Positions 1 to 12,707 of a DNA stretch of 64,000 nt are shown here, piece after piece. The stretch's first letter is position 1, and every line of letters begins with the position of its first letter. The position numbers were made by a program, and so were the translations under genes. The notes below the pieces were generated by a model that was not told the DNA's origin, made no database searches, and saw nothing but the letters and a program-made list of their open reading frames with translations. The DNA lies in contig CAMZMU010000107.1 of NCBI GenBank assembly GCA_947311845.1, positions 41,297,172 to 41,361,171 of the forward strand, written 5' to 3'. This stretch comes from Poa pratensis (lineage: Eukaryota; Streptophyta; Magnoliopsida; Poales; Poaceae).

Positions 1-178
1 ATTTTCATTCAGAGGTATAGATAACACAAATAGCATGATAAACATACTCGGAATAGCATAAAGCTAATAGGTAGATATGGTGGACTCACTGGAATAACTT
101 TGGTTGAAGGTGTTGGAAACAAGTTTTTTACTTGTTGGAATTTTTTGGGCTAGCAAGAGGGAGAAAGTTGACCATCTA
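1..178 (-). repeat. Fragment of internal region of a non-autonomous LTR element
   Basis: These bases match 9969-10142 almost base for base, with a few small indels. The match lies in the internal region of the complete minus-strand element at 7341-14193. Similarity stops at about 178. The window therefore starts inside, or just after, a truncated second copy of the same family in the same orientation. Confidence 0.75.
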
Positions 179-1157
179 ATTTTATTAACATTATTTTTAT
201 CAACACGATCTATATTGCACTACAACATTATTTTCTCAATTTATTTCCCATATAAACTAATTCACCAACGGAAAATACCAACGTAGAATAATAGTAACAC
301 CGCAGAATTTTACATTAATTTTCAAACAATTCATAACTAATTAATAGTCCATGAGAAAAAATATTGAACATACCTAAATGCTTTCTAAAAAATAAATTCT
401 ACTTAGTTATATCGAATTCACGAATGCTCAAAAAATTAACCATGGTTATTTGACACAACAAAATTAAACTACTCTTAAACATACTTAAAATACCGAAACT
501 TCCCCCTAATTCACAATGTATTTTTTTATTTTTTTTTATTCAAACGTATATGAGTATATTTCCGTACTTCTACGAGTTACAGAATATTCAAATATATATG
601 ACTACTTTCCAAACTTACACATATTACAAAAAAAAAAAATTCACCAACGAAAAATAATAGTAATACCGCATAATTTTAGATTAATTTTCAACAATCTGTA
701 GCTATACCAAACTTATTTTCCAAATAAACATAGTTGAATCAACAAACAAAATTTGAAATAGAACATGTTCCAAACAATTTAAAACACTTTACAAATATTG
801 TTTTAGGGTATTTATACAATTTCCAAAATCTACTAAATGCTGCAAAATCAATAACTTAAACTATATCCATCAACAAAATATGAAAAAATATGTTGAATAA
901 ACAAAAAAAATGCTGACTATTTCTGGCATATGATTAATTTTCAATTTTAGATATTTTAAACTTTTAAATATCTTCCAAATCTGACCACCTCGCAAAAGTA
1001 AACAGAAATAAAATCTAAAAAACACCCCAACTTGAACAATTTTAAAAAACTAAACAATTTCAGAACGCAAACTTTTCCAAACTTCAAAAAATTTCCAAAC
1101 CTACACAATTTCTAAATGCGCAAATTACCAAAATTTAAATTTTATTTACCACACGGG
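179..1157. other. AT-rich stretch without a recognisable gene
   Basis: Very AT-rich, with poly(A)/poly(T) runs and only short open frames. The motif around 540-600 resembles 3232-3280 (a phrase like TATTTTCCGYACTTCTAC followed by AT-rich sequence), so both stretches may belong to one family of Helitron-like elements ending at 1186 and 3330. Nothing coding is supported. Confidence 0.5.
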
Positions 1158-1186
1158 CGCGGCATTGCCGCGTTAAGTTCCCTAGT
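1158..1186 (+). mobile_element. Helitron-like 3' terminus
   Basis: A GC-rich hairpin (CGCGGCA / TGCCGCG, 1158-1172) is followed after nine bases by CTAG (1182-1185) and a T. This is the arrangement of plant Helitron 3' ends: a short hairpin, then CTRR, inserted before T. A similar end occurs at 3298-3330. No 5' TC end and no Rep/helicase frame was found, so this would be a non-autonomous copy. Confidence 0.4.
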
Positions 1187-1194
1187 ACTATATA

Positions 1195-2060
1195 TAAAAG
1201 GGGAACATTTTCTCCGCGTCTCAGCGCGTTGTTACTGTAGCTACTGTAGCTAGCTACATTAGCTACAGTGACACATCCTGGCCGTCCGCTCCCATATCAA
1301 CGGCTCAGATCAACCCGCACCTACAGCACAGTACCGGTTTCTACTGTAGCTGCACGACTTTTAACGCGCGAGGTGACCCCGCACAACCGGTCACACCTAC
1401 CTGCACGATTTTTGGCGCACGCAAATCGACCTCCCGTGTCCGGTTGCACACCGCACGCACGAATATTGACGCGTGCTTCCACCGGTTGCCAGCCGGTCGT
1501 CCTCTCGCACGAATTTTGGCGCGGACTTTTTGCAGAAAACCACCCGCAAAGGACTTAGTCGCAATTTATGGAAACAATAGGGACCTTCCTGAAAAAGCTT
1601 CAGCATTTCTCCCCTTCTCCCTTTTCTTTCCCGCACGGCGGCGATTTCGCCGCCACCGCCGACGCCTGCCGCCGCTGTACTGCTCCTCCCCGCACGAATC
1701 CAGGCACGCAGCAACCTCGGCCGTCACATCCTCTTTCTCCTCGCCGAATTTGGCGTGCCGAGACGCCGCGTGTGCAGCGGAATCGCCTTTGCCGCGTTTG
1801 CCGTCCGCCGCCGCCTCTTTGATCGCCACCGGCGAGTCCGGCGACCATACGGTCCGCCGCGCCGCCCGTTCTGCTCGCCTCCACTTCATGTTGCAGATCC
1901 TCTCGTTCCCAGCCTCCCCCGCTGCCCTCCTCACCTCAAATCGCCGTCGCCGTCGCGGACGAGAACAGCAGCTCCATTGCTGACGTCATCGACTGACGTA
2001 AGCACGGGCCCCACCCTTCAGACACATAGCAATTTTCTGCATATTTTCGAAAATTAACAA
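1195..2060. other. GC-rich island, unrecognised
   Basis: Sharp rise in GC between AT-rich flanks. It starts with repeated CTGTAGCT words (1228-1270), then sequence in which open frames exist in several phases on both strands (for example 1444-1983 +, 1566-1934 -). The frames overlap and none resembles a family I know. It could be a captured gene fragment or a 5' region carried by a transposon. No function is assigned. Confidence 0.3.
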
Positions 2061-3204
2061 AACCATGCCACTGGGTCCGATTGTCACAGGTTTAATCTTT
2101 TCCAAAATTTCAAAAATTGTACCTACCTTTTAAAATTCATAACTAAATCTTTTTAATTCAAAAAATTCATAACTAACTTTTTAAAATCAAACAAATATTA
2201 GTAAAAACTAATTCTTTTTAATTCAAAAAATTCATAACTAACTCTTTTTAAATCAAACAAATATTAGTAATACATCAAAATGTTCATACATATGCCATCT
2301 AGTATGATTCATTCATATTTAAACAACTTTGAATCATGTTTACATAGGATAACTAAATTACCTATTTTCTGTAATATGAAATTTCTGTAAATGCTACTCA
2401 TTTGGGCTTCAATTAAAATAATTTCGACGATCACGATCATGTAAGAACAAAATTTACATTAAGCCATGAAAGAAAAAAGCGGCATAAGTGCAAAAGTTCT
2501 TGTAAGTGTGAACTTATCTAAATAGGTATGTCCACGATTTATTACCATTGTGGATTATATGTAAAGATGATTAAAAAAAACATGCACACAATATTCGCCG
2601 TAAAAAACTAAGCCATCTTGAATATTGCAAATAAAATATCAAAAAATGCACATAAATGCAATTTCCCGACTAATTCTTTCTCACCAACAATTATTCAGCA
2701 TTTCTAATAGGCTTCAAAATAGATTCCAAACAAGATTTTCTTGGATTTTTCTCAACAAATATCCCCCCCCCCCCCCCCCCACACACACATAAAACATTCA
2801 ACAATTTTTTAAAGTTCAAAATAGCTTCCGCAAGGTATTTGATGAAAATCTTCCCAACAAGTATTTTTTTCTCAAAGAATATTCAACAACACGAAAATAT
2901 TATTTCCCCAATAGTACTCAACAATATTCACCTAAATTTCAAATAAATTTCATACATGTCTCTCCGATTTTCTTTTCCCAAACAAGTTTTGGTGCGTTGA
3001 CTCAATACAAATTGCGTACACAGATACATAATGTTGTACCAATTAAGTACTGCACAAAGAAAAAAACTAAGAAATTTTGAAATTTAAAATTTTCTCTAAC
3101 TACCCACATGAACTAACAAATGTTTTTTCGTTTAAAATTTGTTAGGTTAGTGCTCCAGATGATTCTTCTCTTTTCTCACTGAAAAAAAATTCCAAAACAT
3201 GGTT
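2061..3204. other. AT-rich stretch with a C18/AC-rich tract
   Basis: No gene seen. Contains a run of 18 C at 2763-2780 followed by a short AC repeat, and short near-duplicate phrases around 2100-2270 (AATTCATAACTAACT type words repeated). Confidence 0.5.
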
Positions 3205-3370
3205 ATACTGATACCTACCTCCAGATTTAATGATATATTTTCCGCACTTCTACAAATTACAAAATATTAAAATGAACTACATCAATACAACCGCACGGGC
3301 GCGGCGTGTCGACGCGCCATCTTGCCTAGTATATATATATGGCATACTGATACCTACCTCCAGATTTAAT
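3205..3370 (+). repeat. 27-bp direct repeat around a Helitron-like end
   Basis: The same 27 bases (starting ATACTGATACCTACC) occur at 3205-3231 and 3344-3370. Between them lies an AT-rich segment ending in a GC hairpin (GGCGCG at 3298-3303, CGCGCC at 3313-3318), then CTAG at 3326-3329 and T, resembling a Helitron 3' end. The long direct repeat is not a Helitron target duplication. It suggests local template switching or a tandem duplication. Confidence 0.45.
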
Positions 3371-4761
3371 TACGATGGTGTGGCACCGCATGTCCGCAGA
3401 AGTGGCCTGCCGGCATGAGCAGCAATCCAATTCTCCAACAAATCGATCAGGAGAATCATTGCTAGACTCCGTGTCTTCTTCAGCTAGCGGCTGGTGTTTC
3501 GCCTAGTTTGTGGGCAGCGAGCGGCGGCGGCCTCCATGGTATATCGAATGGAGGAGATAGATCAGATTTATTGTTTTAGGGTAAGGAGGCGATTATATTT
3601 ATTTTTAGGGGAGACGATTAGATACTTGCTCGCGGCTCACGTCCTGTTCAAACAGAACGTGAAGTTTGAGAAAAATATTGAGCTCCAAAAAACTGGGCTT
3701 CTTGGTGGGCTTCCGTTCGTAAATATGCCGTGAATATCTAGCTGAGATTGGCCTTACATCAAATGTGTTGATCTATCAACGTTGATTAGGGATTGATATG
3801 TACTAATAGGTTGACTGTATCATTAGGGAGGGCGATCAGTTGGGGGGGGGGGGGGGTCTGACCCCTGCTAGCCCCCCTGTCTCCGCCCTTGGCGGTGCGC
3901 TCGCCGGAGATTGATGGTGGCTAAAGGGCTGAGCGCGACTGCGCGAGACATTGTGTTAGGGAGAGGAGAAATAAAGAAACGAAGTGGTGCGATGGCAGAT
4001 TTGCAGTATTATGTATTTTGGTGGAGGGCAAAACGGTAAAAATCCTAACCGATCCGAAGAAACCTTATTACTTTTATTATTAACTAGTTGAATGTCTGTG
4101 TGCTGCCACAGACGTTTTAAGTTTTGTTGTGTTATATAACTCAATCCATGCAGTGGAATGTGAATGCGGCGTGTGTTGCCCAACTAAACTAAAAATCATA
4201 CTCATCTTACCAATCACTTTGGCACCATTTTCTACATTAGCAAACCTATGAACCATGAGAGATGATGACTTATTGTATGTCTAATTTGCAAATGAAACAA
4301 TTCTCACTTAGCATGATAGATTATGGCATATTTATCTTATTTAGAGCAGATAAAATGACAATGTGTGTCTTCTTATTCTTCTATGGTAATAAAGATAACG
4401 CATCTCTGGTCACAAGCATAAGGAAGAAGTGTGTGTAAGCTAAACCAAAGGCATGATCACATAAATGAGAACGTCGCCTTGTCGCCTTGAACCATAAAAT
4501 TATCTTATTTAGAGGGGAACTAAGCTTGCTTTGTTAGTACGACATATCAATTTGAATATAAATATTGGAGTGCAAATTAAATCAGCGATAATTCAAATTA
4601 CCAAATTGTAAATAGAGAAATATTAACTATTTTTTATTGATGAAACAGGGAAGCAACTGTCTTTTCCCACCAGCTAACCATTTTATCGAACAGATGACAT
4701 GCAGCGACCTTAACTGATTGCCTCTCGTATCTGCAAGAGCCGAGTGGGAGCATCACCAAGT
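3371..4761. other. No recognisable gene; G15 tract
   Basis: Mixed-composition DNA with short open frames (3494-3733 +, 3956-4183 -) that I cannot assign. A run of about 15 G lies at 3842-3856. Confidence 0.4.
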
Positions 4762-5245
4762 AGGCCTAGACTAACGAGCTGCTCGGCTCGTTAAGACTCG
4801 TGAACGTTAAGGGTTAAATCGTTAATCTCGTTAAGTCTAACGAGCTAAATATCAAAATCGGCTCGGTTTGGTAAGTGTTCGCGAGCACTCTAAGAGATTA
4901 AGAAAATGAATCTGAATTTAGAGATGACGATGTGATTGACGATTAACAGGAAGTAAATGGGATTCGATGTTGCCTATATGGATTGACAATAAATCTCGGT
5001 TATGATATGGGCTTGCTAAACAGTGTTGAGCTGTCACCTGTCATGTTGCTATTTAGATAACGTCTACCCTTAAAAAGAGATGAGACCTAAATTAACGAGC
5101 TTAACGAGCTACTCGCGAGGCTCGTTAGCTCGCTCGTTTAGCTCATTAGCAATAACGAGCCAAAATCATTGTTTGGCTCTCTTTGTTATCATAACGAGCC
5201 GAGCTAAACGAGTCGAGCAAACGAGTGCTCGTTTAGTTTGTCGAG
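4762..5245. repeat. Inverted-repeat-rich MITE-like element (AACGAGC/GCTCGTT words)
   Basis: The words AACGAGC, GCTCGTT and close variants occur many times in both orientations. They are densest at the two ends (about 4770-4870 and 5090-5245), with a less repetitive middle. Left and right parts are roughly inverted copies. This resembles a small non-coding inverted-repeat transposon. Exact ends and target duplication could not be fixed. Confidence 0.45.
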
Positions 5246-5269
5246 CATCAAGCTTTATGTCCAGGAGGG

Positions 5270-7088
5270 ATCCGCCATGAGACCGCTGCCGCTTATGTCT
5301 CTCGTCTTCCCTAGGGAACGCTGCCTCCTCGAGCTGCCCTGAACCTGGATGGCTGCTGATGCTCACGGAGCACGGAAACATCGGTGTCAGGAACGTTGTG
5401 TCTTCAGGTTGGCCCCGGAACTGGATGGGTGTTGCTGCATGACCTCGTCTCTCATCTTGGCCAGGGCTGCCGCTCCGGGGAACCGCTTATGGACCATGGC
5501 GCGCAGCCTACCGTCAACGGCAGATCGAGGTGATGATATGGAGGTGATGCGGAGGAAAGGGATACAGGCTGAGTGCGCGTCATCGGTGGATTTAGGCAAG
5601 GGATTGAGAGATGCGAGGAGGCCTGATGACGGTAAAGCACACGTCCGTTGGGAACCCCAAGAGGAAGGTATGAAGCAGTGCATCAGCGAGTTTTCCCTCA
5701 GTATGAAACCAAGGTTATCGAACCAGTAGGAGCAAGAAATCACTTCTGAAGGTTTCCAACGGCGCCAGAAACAGTGCTGTTGAAGTGGAACCTGCACACA
5801 ACACAATCAAACTATTTTGTCCCGACGAAACAGTGAGGTTGTCAATCTCACCGGCTTGCTAAAAACAAAGGATTAAACGTATGGTGTGGAAAACAGTATT
5901 AAATTGCAGAGAATGAAAATGAACAATGTTTGCAGTTGGTTGTATTTATCAGTGTAAAAGAATGGACCGAGGTCCACAGTTCACTACTGGTGTCTCTTCA
6001 TAAAAGATAACAACATGCTGGGTGAACAAATTACAGCTGGGCAATTGATGAATAGAGAGCGCATAACAATGCATATATATGACATGATAATTATTATGAT
6101 ATTTATGCGGGCTTTACGACAAGATTCATAGACCGTTATCCAACAGCACCTATGACTAATAATCCACCTCCAGGTTGTCATACCGAGTTCCTCATTGGTA
6201 TTAAGTTGCAAGCAACGGATAATTGCATTAAGTATTGTGCGTAATGTAAACAAATGCATTAGACTTAACAGACGTGCCCCTAAGCTAAGCATCGGTTATT
6301 TTATCCCTAGTGGCAACAGCACATCCACAATCTTAGAAGTTGCTGTCACTCTCCCAGATTACCGGAGGCATGAACCCACTATCTAGCATAAATACTAACT
6401 CTTGGAGTTACAAGCATCTACTTGGCCAAAGCACCTACGAGTAACGGAAAGCATGCAAGATCATAAATAACATATAAGATAGATTGATAATCAACTTGAC
6501 ATAGTATCAATATTCATCGTATCCCAGCAAACACAACATGTAGCATTACAATAAGATGATCTTGATCATGTTAGGCAGCTCACAAGATCTAAACATGATA
6601 GCACAAAGTGGAGATACTACCAACTAGCTACTGCCATGGACCCGTAGTCCAAAGATGAACTACTCATGCATCACTCCGGAGGCGGGCATGATGATGTAGA
6701 GCCCTTCGGTGATGATTCCACTCTCCGGCAGGGTGCCGGGAAGAGCTTCAGAACCCTCCCGAGTTAGGGTTGATGACGACGGCGTCTCTGGAACTTTTCA
6801 TGGATGGAGGCTCGGGTATCTAGGGTTTTCACGAGGAAGTGAATATATAGGCGAAAGCGCGGTGGCTGGAGGCGCCCGTGGGCCCCACGCCACCCCACGG
6901 CGCGGCCAAGGGGGGGCTCTCGGAATTGGACGAAACAAAAGCCGAAGTCCCTATTTTCCAACATACACACGAAGTCCAGAGGGGAGACAGAGGGGCGCCA
7001 TGGGCCGGTCACGCCAGGGCCCGACGCGGCCCCCCCTTGGCCGCGCCGTGGGGTGGCGTGGGGCCCACGGGCGCCTCCAGCCGCCGCC
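5270..7088 (-). mobile_element. Left arm of head-to-head LTR palindrome (LTR plus leader, minus strand)
   Basis: From 5624 to about 6915 this is the reverse complement of 14424-15656 plus 7029-7088. Read on the minus strand it runs through an LTR whose end lies near 5780, then a primer-binding-like stretch (TGGCGCTGTTGG, as at 15515 on the other arm), then a leader. Sequence 5270-5623 continues the internal region and has no partner on the right arm. A minus-strand frame at 5387-5806 may be a gag remnant, but I do not recognise it. The short spacer (about 6916-7028) joins two LTR copies head to head. Confidence 0.6.
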
Positions 7089-7340
7089 TGACGAGGGGTG
7101 TCCTCGGCAATACCCATGGTTAAGGACATAGGGTTAAGATTATGGGGTAGAGGACGTGTAGAGTTGGTAGTATCGTCGGCCGACAAGCGGGATTTACCCA
7201 GGTTCAGGGCCCTCGATGAGGTAAAACCCCTACGTCCTGCTTGTCTGTATTGATGTCTGGAGAATATGCGAACTACAAGGGTCCAAGCAAGATGTCGATC
7301 TTGCTTGGGTTCTGGTGCGAGAGTGTTGCGTGTCCCTCAT
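7089..7340. mobile_element. Solo LTR, left half (split by a later insertion)
   Basis: Together with 14199-14418 this makes one unit of about 472 bp that begins TGACGAGG and ends CTTGTCA. It is flanked by the 5-bp duplication CCGCC (7084-7088 and 14419-14423). It has the TG...CA ends of an LTR and a TATATA-like stretch in the right half, but no internal region or partner LTR, so it is a solo LTR inside the palindrome. It was itself interrupted by the element at 7341-14193. Confidence 0.65.
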
Positions 7341-8827
7341 TGATGTCTACGCACGCTTCTATTCTTGTAGACAGTGTTGGGCCTCCAAGTGCAGAGGTTT
7401 GTAGAACAGCAGCAAGTTTCCCTTAAGTGGACCACCCAAGGTTTATCGATCTCAGGGAGGTAGAGGTCAAAGGTATCCCTCTCAAGCAATCCTACAATTA
7501 AGATACAAGAAGTGTCTTGTGTCCCCAACACACCCAATACACTTGTCAGGTGTATAGGTGCAGTAGTTCGGCGAAGAGATATCAAAATACAAGTGATATG
7601 GATGTTTATAAGTGATAATTGCAATCTGAAATAAAAATGGCAGCAAGCAAACATGAGACAAAATGAGAGCAAACGGTGTTTCAATGCTTGGAAATAAGGC
7701 CTAGGGATCATACTTTCACTAGTGGACACTCTCAACAATAATAATATAATTGAATACATAGATATTTCCTCTTCACTATGCTACTCTGAACTATTCTCAT
7801 GTTGGATAACGAACACCAATTCATTGTGTAGGGCTACGAAAGCACACCTTAAAGTCGTATTCCACATCTAGGGAACCCCAATGTCACTAAGAGCGTCCCA
7901 AAATAGTACTAGACAAACACCACAATTTCATAGAGACATTCGACACAAAGAATAACTCATGGTAGTATTTCTGTAATCTTTAGCCTAAGAGTCACACACG
8001 GTGCGCACACTGTCAACTTCGCACCATGGGACAAAGGTGACTCCAGAGTTTACATTAATAAAACCACTCAAGTAGCATAATTCATAAGATAACGAAGAGT
8101 AACATCTATGGATCCAACTAGATTACAAAGCTCATGATCACATAAAGATCACACCATGGGAGAGAGAGATGAACCACATAGCTACCGGTAGAGCCCTCAG
8201 CCTCGGGGGAGAACTACTCCCTCCTCATCATGGGAGTCAGCAACGGTGATGAAGATGTTGATGATCAACACGCCGGAGGGGGGTGGAGTCCTCCGGAGAT
8301 GATTCCGGCGGCATTTCCCCCCTCCGATCTTCTCCGGTGGCAGCCTTCTGACTCTCTGTTTCGTGGTTTTGTGTTTCTCCGCCGTCTCCTTTCCGAAGAG
8401 CCTCGGGGGATATTTTTATAGTCGGTTTTAGGTCAAGACGGTGTCGGTGGAGAAAAGATCGACGGCAACGGAGCTCCGAGGGCCGAGATGGGGGGTCCCA
8501 CGTGGCCAGGTACAGGGGACGCGTGGGCCCACCTCTTTTGGCCCTCGGGTCTCCGCTTGTTCGCTTCCTTCGCCCCAAGTCTTCTTCCTTCCAAATATTA
8601 ACGCTCGTAAATTTGCAGGTCATTTGGACGTCGTTTGGGTCCCTGAAACATTAAAATAAAGAAATAGGGTTTTCTGCCTGCACAGGGTTAATTCCATAAA
8701 AATAGGAAATAAATATAATATTCCCAAAAATCATTATAAAACATTGATATAACCCTTATATGATGCAAATATGATTGGAATACAAGTAATATAGTGCAAA
8801 GTTCATGTATGCATTTTACATGCATCA
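7341..8827 (-). repeat. 3' LTR of the 7341-14193 element
   Basis: On the plus strand it begins TGATGTCTACGCACG and ends TTACATGCATCA; it pairs with 12708-14193. The segment 8230-8470, coding-like in places, is part of the LTR and appears in both copies, so its open frames are not host genes. Confidence 0.85.
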
Positions 8828-11800
8828 ACATCCCCAAGCTTAACCATGCTCGTCCTCGAGTATGAAGGTGATAAAACTAACATGGACTTTGCATTTTAAT
8901 ACTACCAATGGATATCAAAGATGATTACTATTGCTACATAAAGTCAAATGATTCATTCTCAAAGGAGTAGCAATATACAAGATAGATTATGAAGTGATAT
9001 CAAATATTCAATGAAAGGATGTTCAATGATAATTCACAAAGTGTACCATAGAAGAAAGTAATATGGACCACATGTATGCATAATGATAAGTAAGAACATC
9101 ATACAACGGTCATAGAGTATAGATGAAAATCTGAATATAAAAGGTGGACAATTGGAAAGATATATATGTGAGTAGAGGTAAAGCATGCATAAGTTTCATC
9201 TAACTTCCAAACTCTTCTACTTAAGTTAATGATTGCAATGTGGTAATCCTTGGTGTCAAGCTCTCATTACCCCTATCATAGCATCTTGAATGATTAAAGT
9301 TTAAAGTGAAAGCAAATATGAGTAGTGTGCTTGACAAAGTAAAGGTTGAATGTCTCATGCCCCTTGAATACAAGTACCTACTCCATGTGTTACTCAACTT
9401 GGGAAACAAAGCAAGTTCAAGTTAAATATCATTGTAAGTAATAATAGTATCATTAAGAGCGTCAACTGGGGTACCTCTTGTCCCAGGATATGGAACAAGC
9501 CCATATCAAAATGACAAGACAAACAAACAAAATGAACAATCTCAACACCCTTTTTATTTACCATTGGAATAGCTTTTTATTGTAAGGTGTATCACAGAAG
9601 GTTCACCATAGTATGTAAGTAAATTTCCACCATGAATGATGCATGGCTTAGATTAGCGGCCCAGGCGTCTCTCTAACCATTTATACAAACTCATTTAAAC
9701 TTGCTTTATTCCTCATTTATTTCACCCATGATAAGCATCCATAAACAAAAGTACATGATATCAACTAAATGAAATAAAGAGCATGTTGAAAGCTTGCCAT
9801 GTGACAGCACATATGAGCTAACTCCCAACCCAAGACATTTGTCAAGCCCAACATCATAATTTTAATCACAATGGGTCATGTTTTATTTATGCAATAAAAG
9901 TAAAGTGTGCATCAAGTTCGTGAGAGCTATATAACCAACTTTTCCCATAACAATCAATAACATAAGCATTTTCATTCAGAGGTATAGATAACACAAATAC
10001 ATGATAAACATACTCGGAATAGCATAAAGCTAATAGGTAGATATGGTGGACTCACTGGAAAAACTTTGGTTGAAGGTGTTGGAAACAAGTTTTTACTTGT
10101 TGGAATTTTTGGGCTAGCAAGAGGGAGAAAGTTGACCATCTAAATGCATGCATGAGTGTCCATAGAACTAACTAATCCATGTTAAACAAAGTAAAATAAC
10201 ATTCAGCATCAAAACATGAATAAAAGATAGCTCTTGATAAAGCATTTGCAAATTATTACTAATTAACAAGCTCATGAATCATGCAACTATATGTATCTTT
10301 TAAAATCAACTCAAACATCCCTTTTCCCAATCTTATAATAGCATCCAACATAATTCAACCCAAATTTCCAGTAGCTCTTCATATATAATGATAGTGTGGT
10401 GGTCTCACAAAAAAAAATCAAACCAAAATAAAAAACAAAAGACGCTCCAAGTTTATGCGATAAGGTGCATTGATCGAAAAACAGAAGTTAGACGTGTGCA
10501 AACCGAGAGTGTGTAGGTCCAGTGGGGTTGTCTTCACATCCCCAAGCTTATGGTCTTCACCATCCTTGGATAGCTCTTGGTGCATCTCCTCTAATCCCTG
10601 TGAAAAAACTTCAAAACACCGTTTTTCCCATTTCTTTTCTGTGGGGTGACATTAGTAGTGATAGACAAATAATTTACTTGCTGCATATAATCCTTAAACA
10701 AAAATTCATATGAATGTCCAGAAAGTGTATAATGTTGTATGCCTACTTATAAACTCAATTGGATCAAAAAGATTCAAGTTAAAAGTTCAAAGCATGCATC
10801 AAACAAAATGGGACAGAATCTGTCCAGAAAAACAGCAGCAGCAAAACGTATTTTTCTACCCTACTTAAATTAGTCAAAAATTCCGAAAAATTCATGCACA
10901 CAGAGGATGAAAAGTTGCAACTACAGTTCAAATATGAGCTCATTCGGAGTTACAGAATAAGAATTAAAAATCATACCGTGCACAGATTCGTGCAGGAATA
11001 AAATCTCCGAACGCTATAAGCAACTTTTTCAAACCAAAATGGGTAAAACTTGGCACTTTATTAAAAATTCCAGAAACAAAACTAAAAACTAAGTCTCTTG
11101 TTACAGCAAGAGGACACAAAAAATCTAAAATAAAAACAACCGGGTTGCCTCCCGTAAAGCGCTTTCTTTATAGCCATATAGCTAGGCTTACTTACTTGTA
11201 TCAAGATGGTTGGAGTGAGGTGGCTTGGCATCCCCAAGCTTGAATTCTTGTACTTATTTGATATATTTGGGTGAGCCTAGGGGTAACATCCCCAAGCTTG
11301 AGTGGTTGTCCCTCTTGATCTTTGTTCACCACCTCAACTCTTCCACTTGAAAAATTCTCTTTACACAAAACTCAACATAAAACTTGATTAGAGGGGTTAG
11401 TGTCTCCATAAATGAAATCCTCATAGGTACAGCAAAGACATATCATGAATTGATTCTACACATTAGCTAATATTACTATGGTTGTGTATTGCTCTTTGAT
11501 CAATAGAACCACACAAAACACAAGTAATGAGAGTAATGCAAAATAAAGACAGAATCTGTCAAAAACTGGACAGCCCGTAAAGAGTGAATTTTCAGAGGCA
11601 CTTACGTTGCTCAAATCAGAAAACTTTGAACTAATGAAATGTGTATTAATAACTGAATATTGCTGTCGTAAAATTCAAGTCAAAATTCCTCTTCTGTGAT
11701 TTTTACATTTTTCGCAGTGAAGCTTAGGAATCTGTTTTCTGGACAGCCATGACAGTTTTAATGATGCTCACATAGGAACAAGAATTGAAATGCAAAAGAG

Positions 11801-11925
11801 AGCATCAAGAGAAAAATATGAAACACTTTTAAGTCTAACCCACTTCCTATGCATTGGGATCTTGTAAGAAAATAAATCATTGAAACACAAAGTGACTAGC
11901 ATAGGAAGGCAAAGCAAGTGCAACT
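8828..11925 (-). other. Internal non-coding region of the 7341-14193 element
   Basis: AT-rich, with no long frame. The phrase CATCCCCAAGCTT or a close variant recurs (8828, 10538, 11230, 11287). The piece 9969-10142 is shared with the left edge of the window. No gag, protease, RT or integrase signature was seen on either strand. Confidence 0.6.
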
Positions 11926-12598
11926 TCAAAATTTCAACAAAAAGAGAGGAGACTTAATATTATTGTGGTATATGAAGTCATGTCTCCCTCTCTCATAAAA
12001 ACTTTCAGTAGCATCATTGATAAAATCCACAATATAACCATCACATGAAACATTCTTACCATGATCCATATGCATAAAAGTATCAATACTCTCCACATAA
12101 GTAAAAACAGTTTCATTAGTAATAGTGGGAGTAAAACTATCACATCCATCAATGTAATCATCATAAATAGGAGGCATAGAATAATCGAAATGATTTTTAT
12201 CCTCAATAGTAGATGGACTGAAAATATCATTTCATCATTGTAAACAGCATATATAGGAGGCATATCATAATCAACATAAACTATATCCTCAATAGTAGGT
12301 GGAGTGAAAATATCACAATCATTATAATCATCATATATTGAGACAAAGTATCATCAAAGAAAATTTTCTCCTCAAAACTTGGGGGACTAAAAATATCACA
12401 TTCATCAACAACGGCTTCCCCAAGCTTAAACTTTTTCAGAGCATTAGCAATAATGGTGTTCAAAGAATTTATAGTAATAACATTGCTACCATCATGCAAA
12501 TAATTTTCCATATGTTTTTTAATTTTCTCTTCAAACACATCATGTCCTAACTCAAGATAAATTTCATATAGCTCTCTAATTTTTTTTTTGTTTTCCAT
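11926..12598 (-). pseudogene. Degenerate repetitive frame of the non-autonomous LTR element
   Basis: Starting at 12598 on the minus strand and just downstream of the primer-binding site, the frame opens with a charged, probably helical N-terminus (MENKKKIRELYEIY). It then runs into an imperfect tandem repeat of about 28 residues with the pattern F-S/T-P-P/S-x-x-E-D ... P-P-I-Y-D-D-Y-N/I-D, about four times. The reading frame shifts near 12330 and continues in other phases to a stop at 11926. I do not recognise the protein. Its position is that of gag, but it has no zinc knuckle and no gag core. It may be a remnant structural protein or a family-specific frame. Confidence 0.45.
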
Positions 12599-12679
12599 TA
12601 AGCCTAACTAGTAAAATAAAAACAAGAAACAAAAAGATATAACTGCAGGATCTAAAGGAGATACCTTCCAGCACTTACC

Positions 12680-12697
12680 TCCCCGGCAATGGCGCCA
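12680..12697 (-). other. Primer-binding site of the 7341-14193 element
   Basis: Read on the minus strand it is TGGCGCCATTGCCGGGGA, ten bases inside the 5' LTR edge. The same type of site, with one base changed, serves the element at 36927-46466, which suggests related priming tRNAs. Confidence 0.65.
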
Positions 12698-12707
12698 GAA
12701 AATAGCT

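Noticed and set aside
6709..7186. 140-codon frames on both strands around the palindrome spacer
   Set aside because: They arise from the inverted GC-rich LTR sequence and mirror each other.
8230..8659. Proline/arginine-rich frames
   Set aside because: Part of the LTR; duplicated at 13595-14017 in the other LTR.
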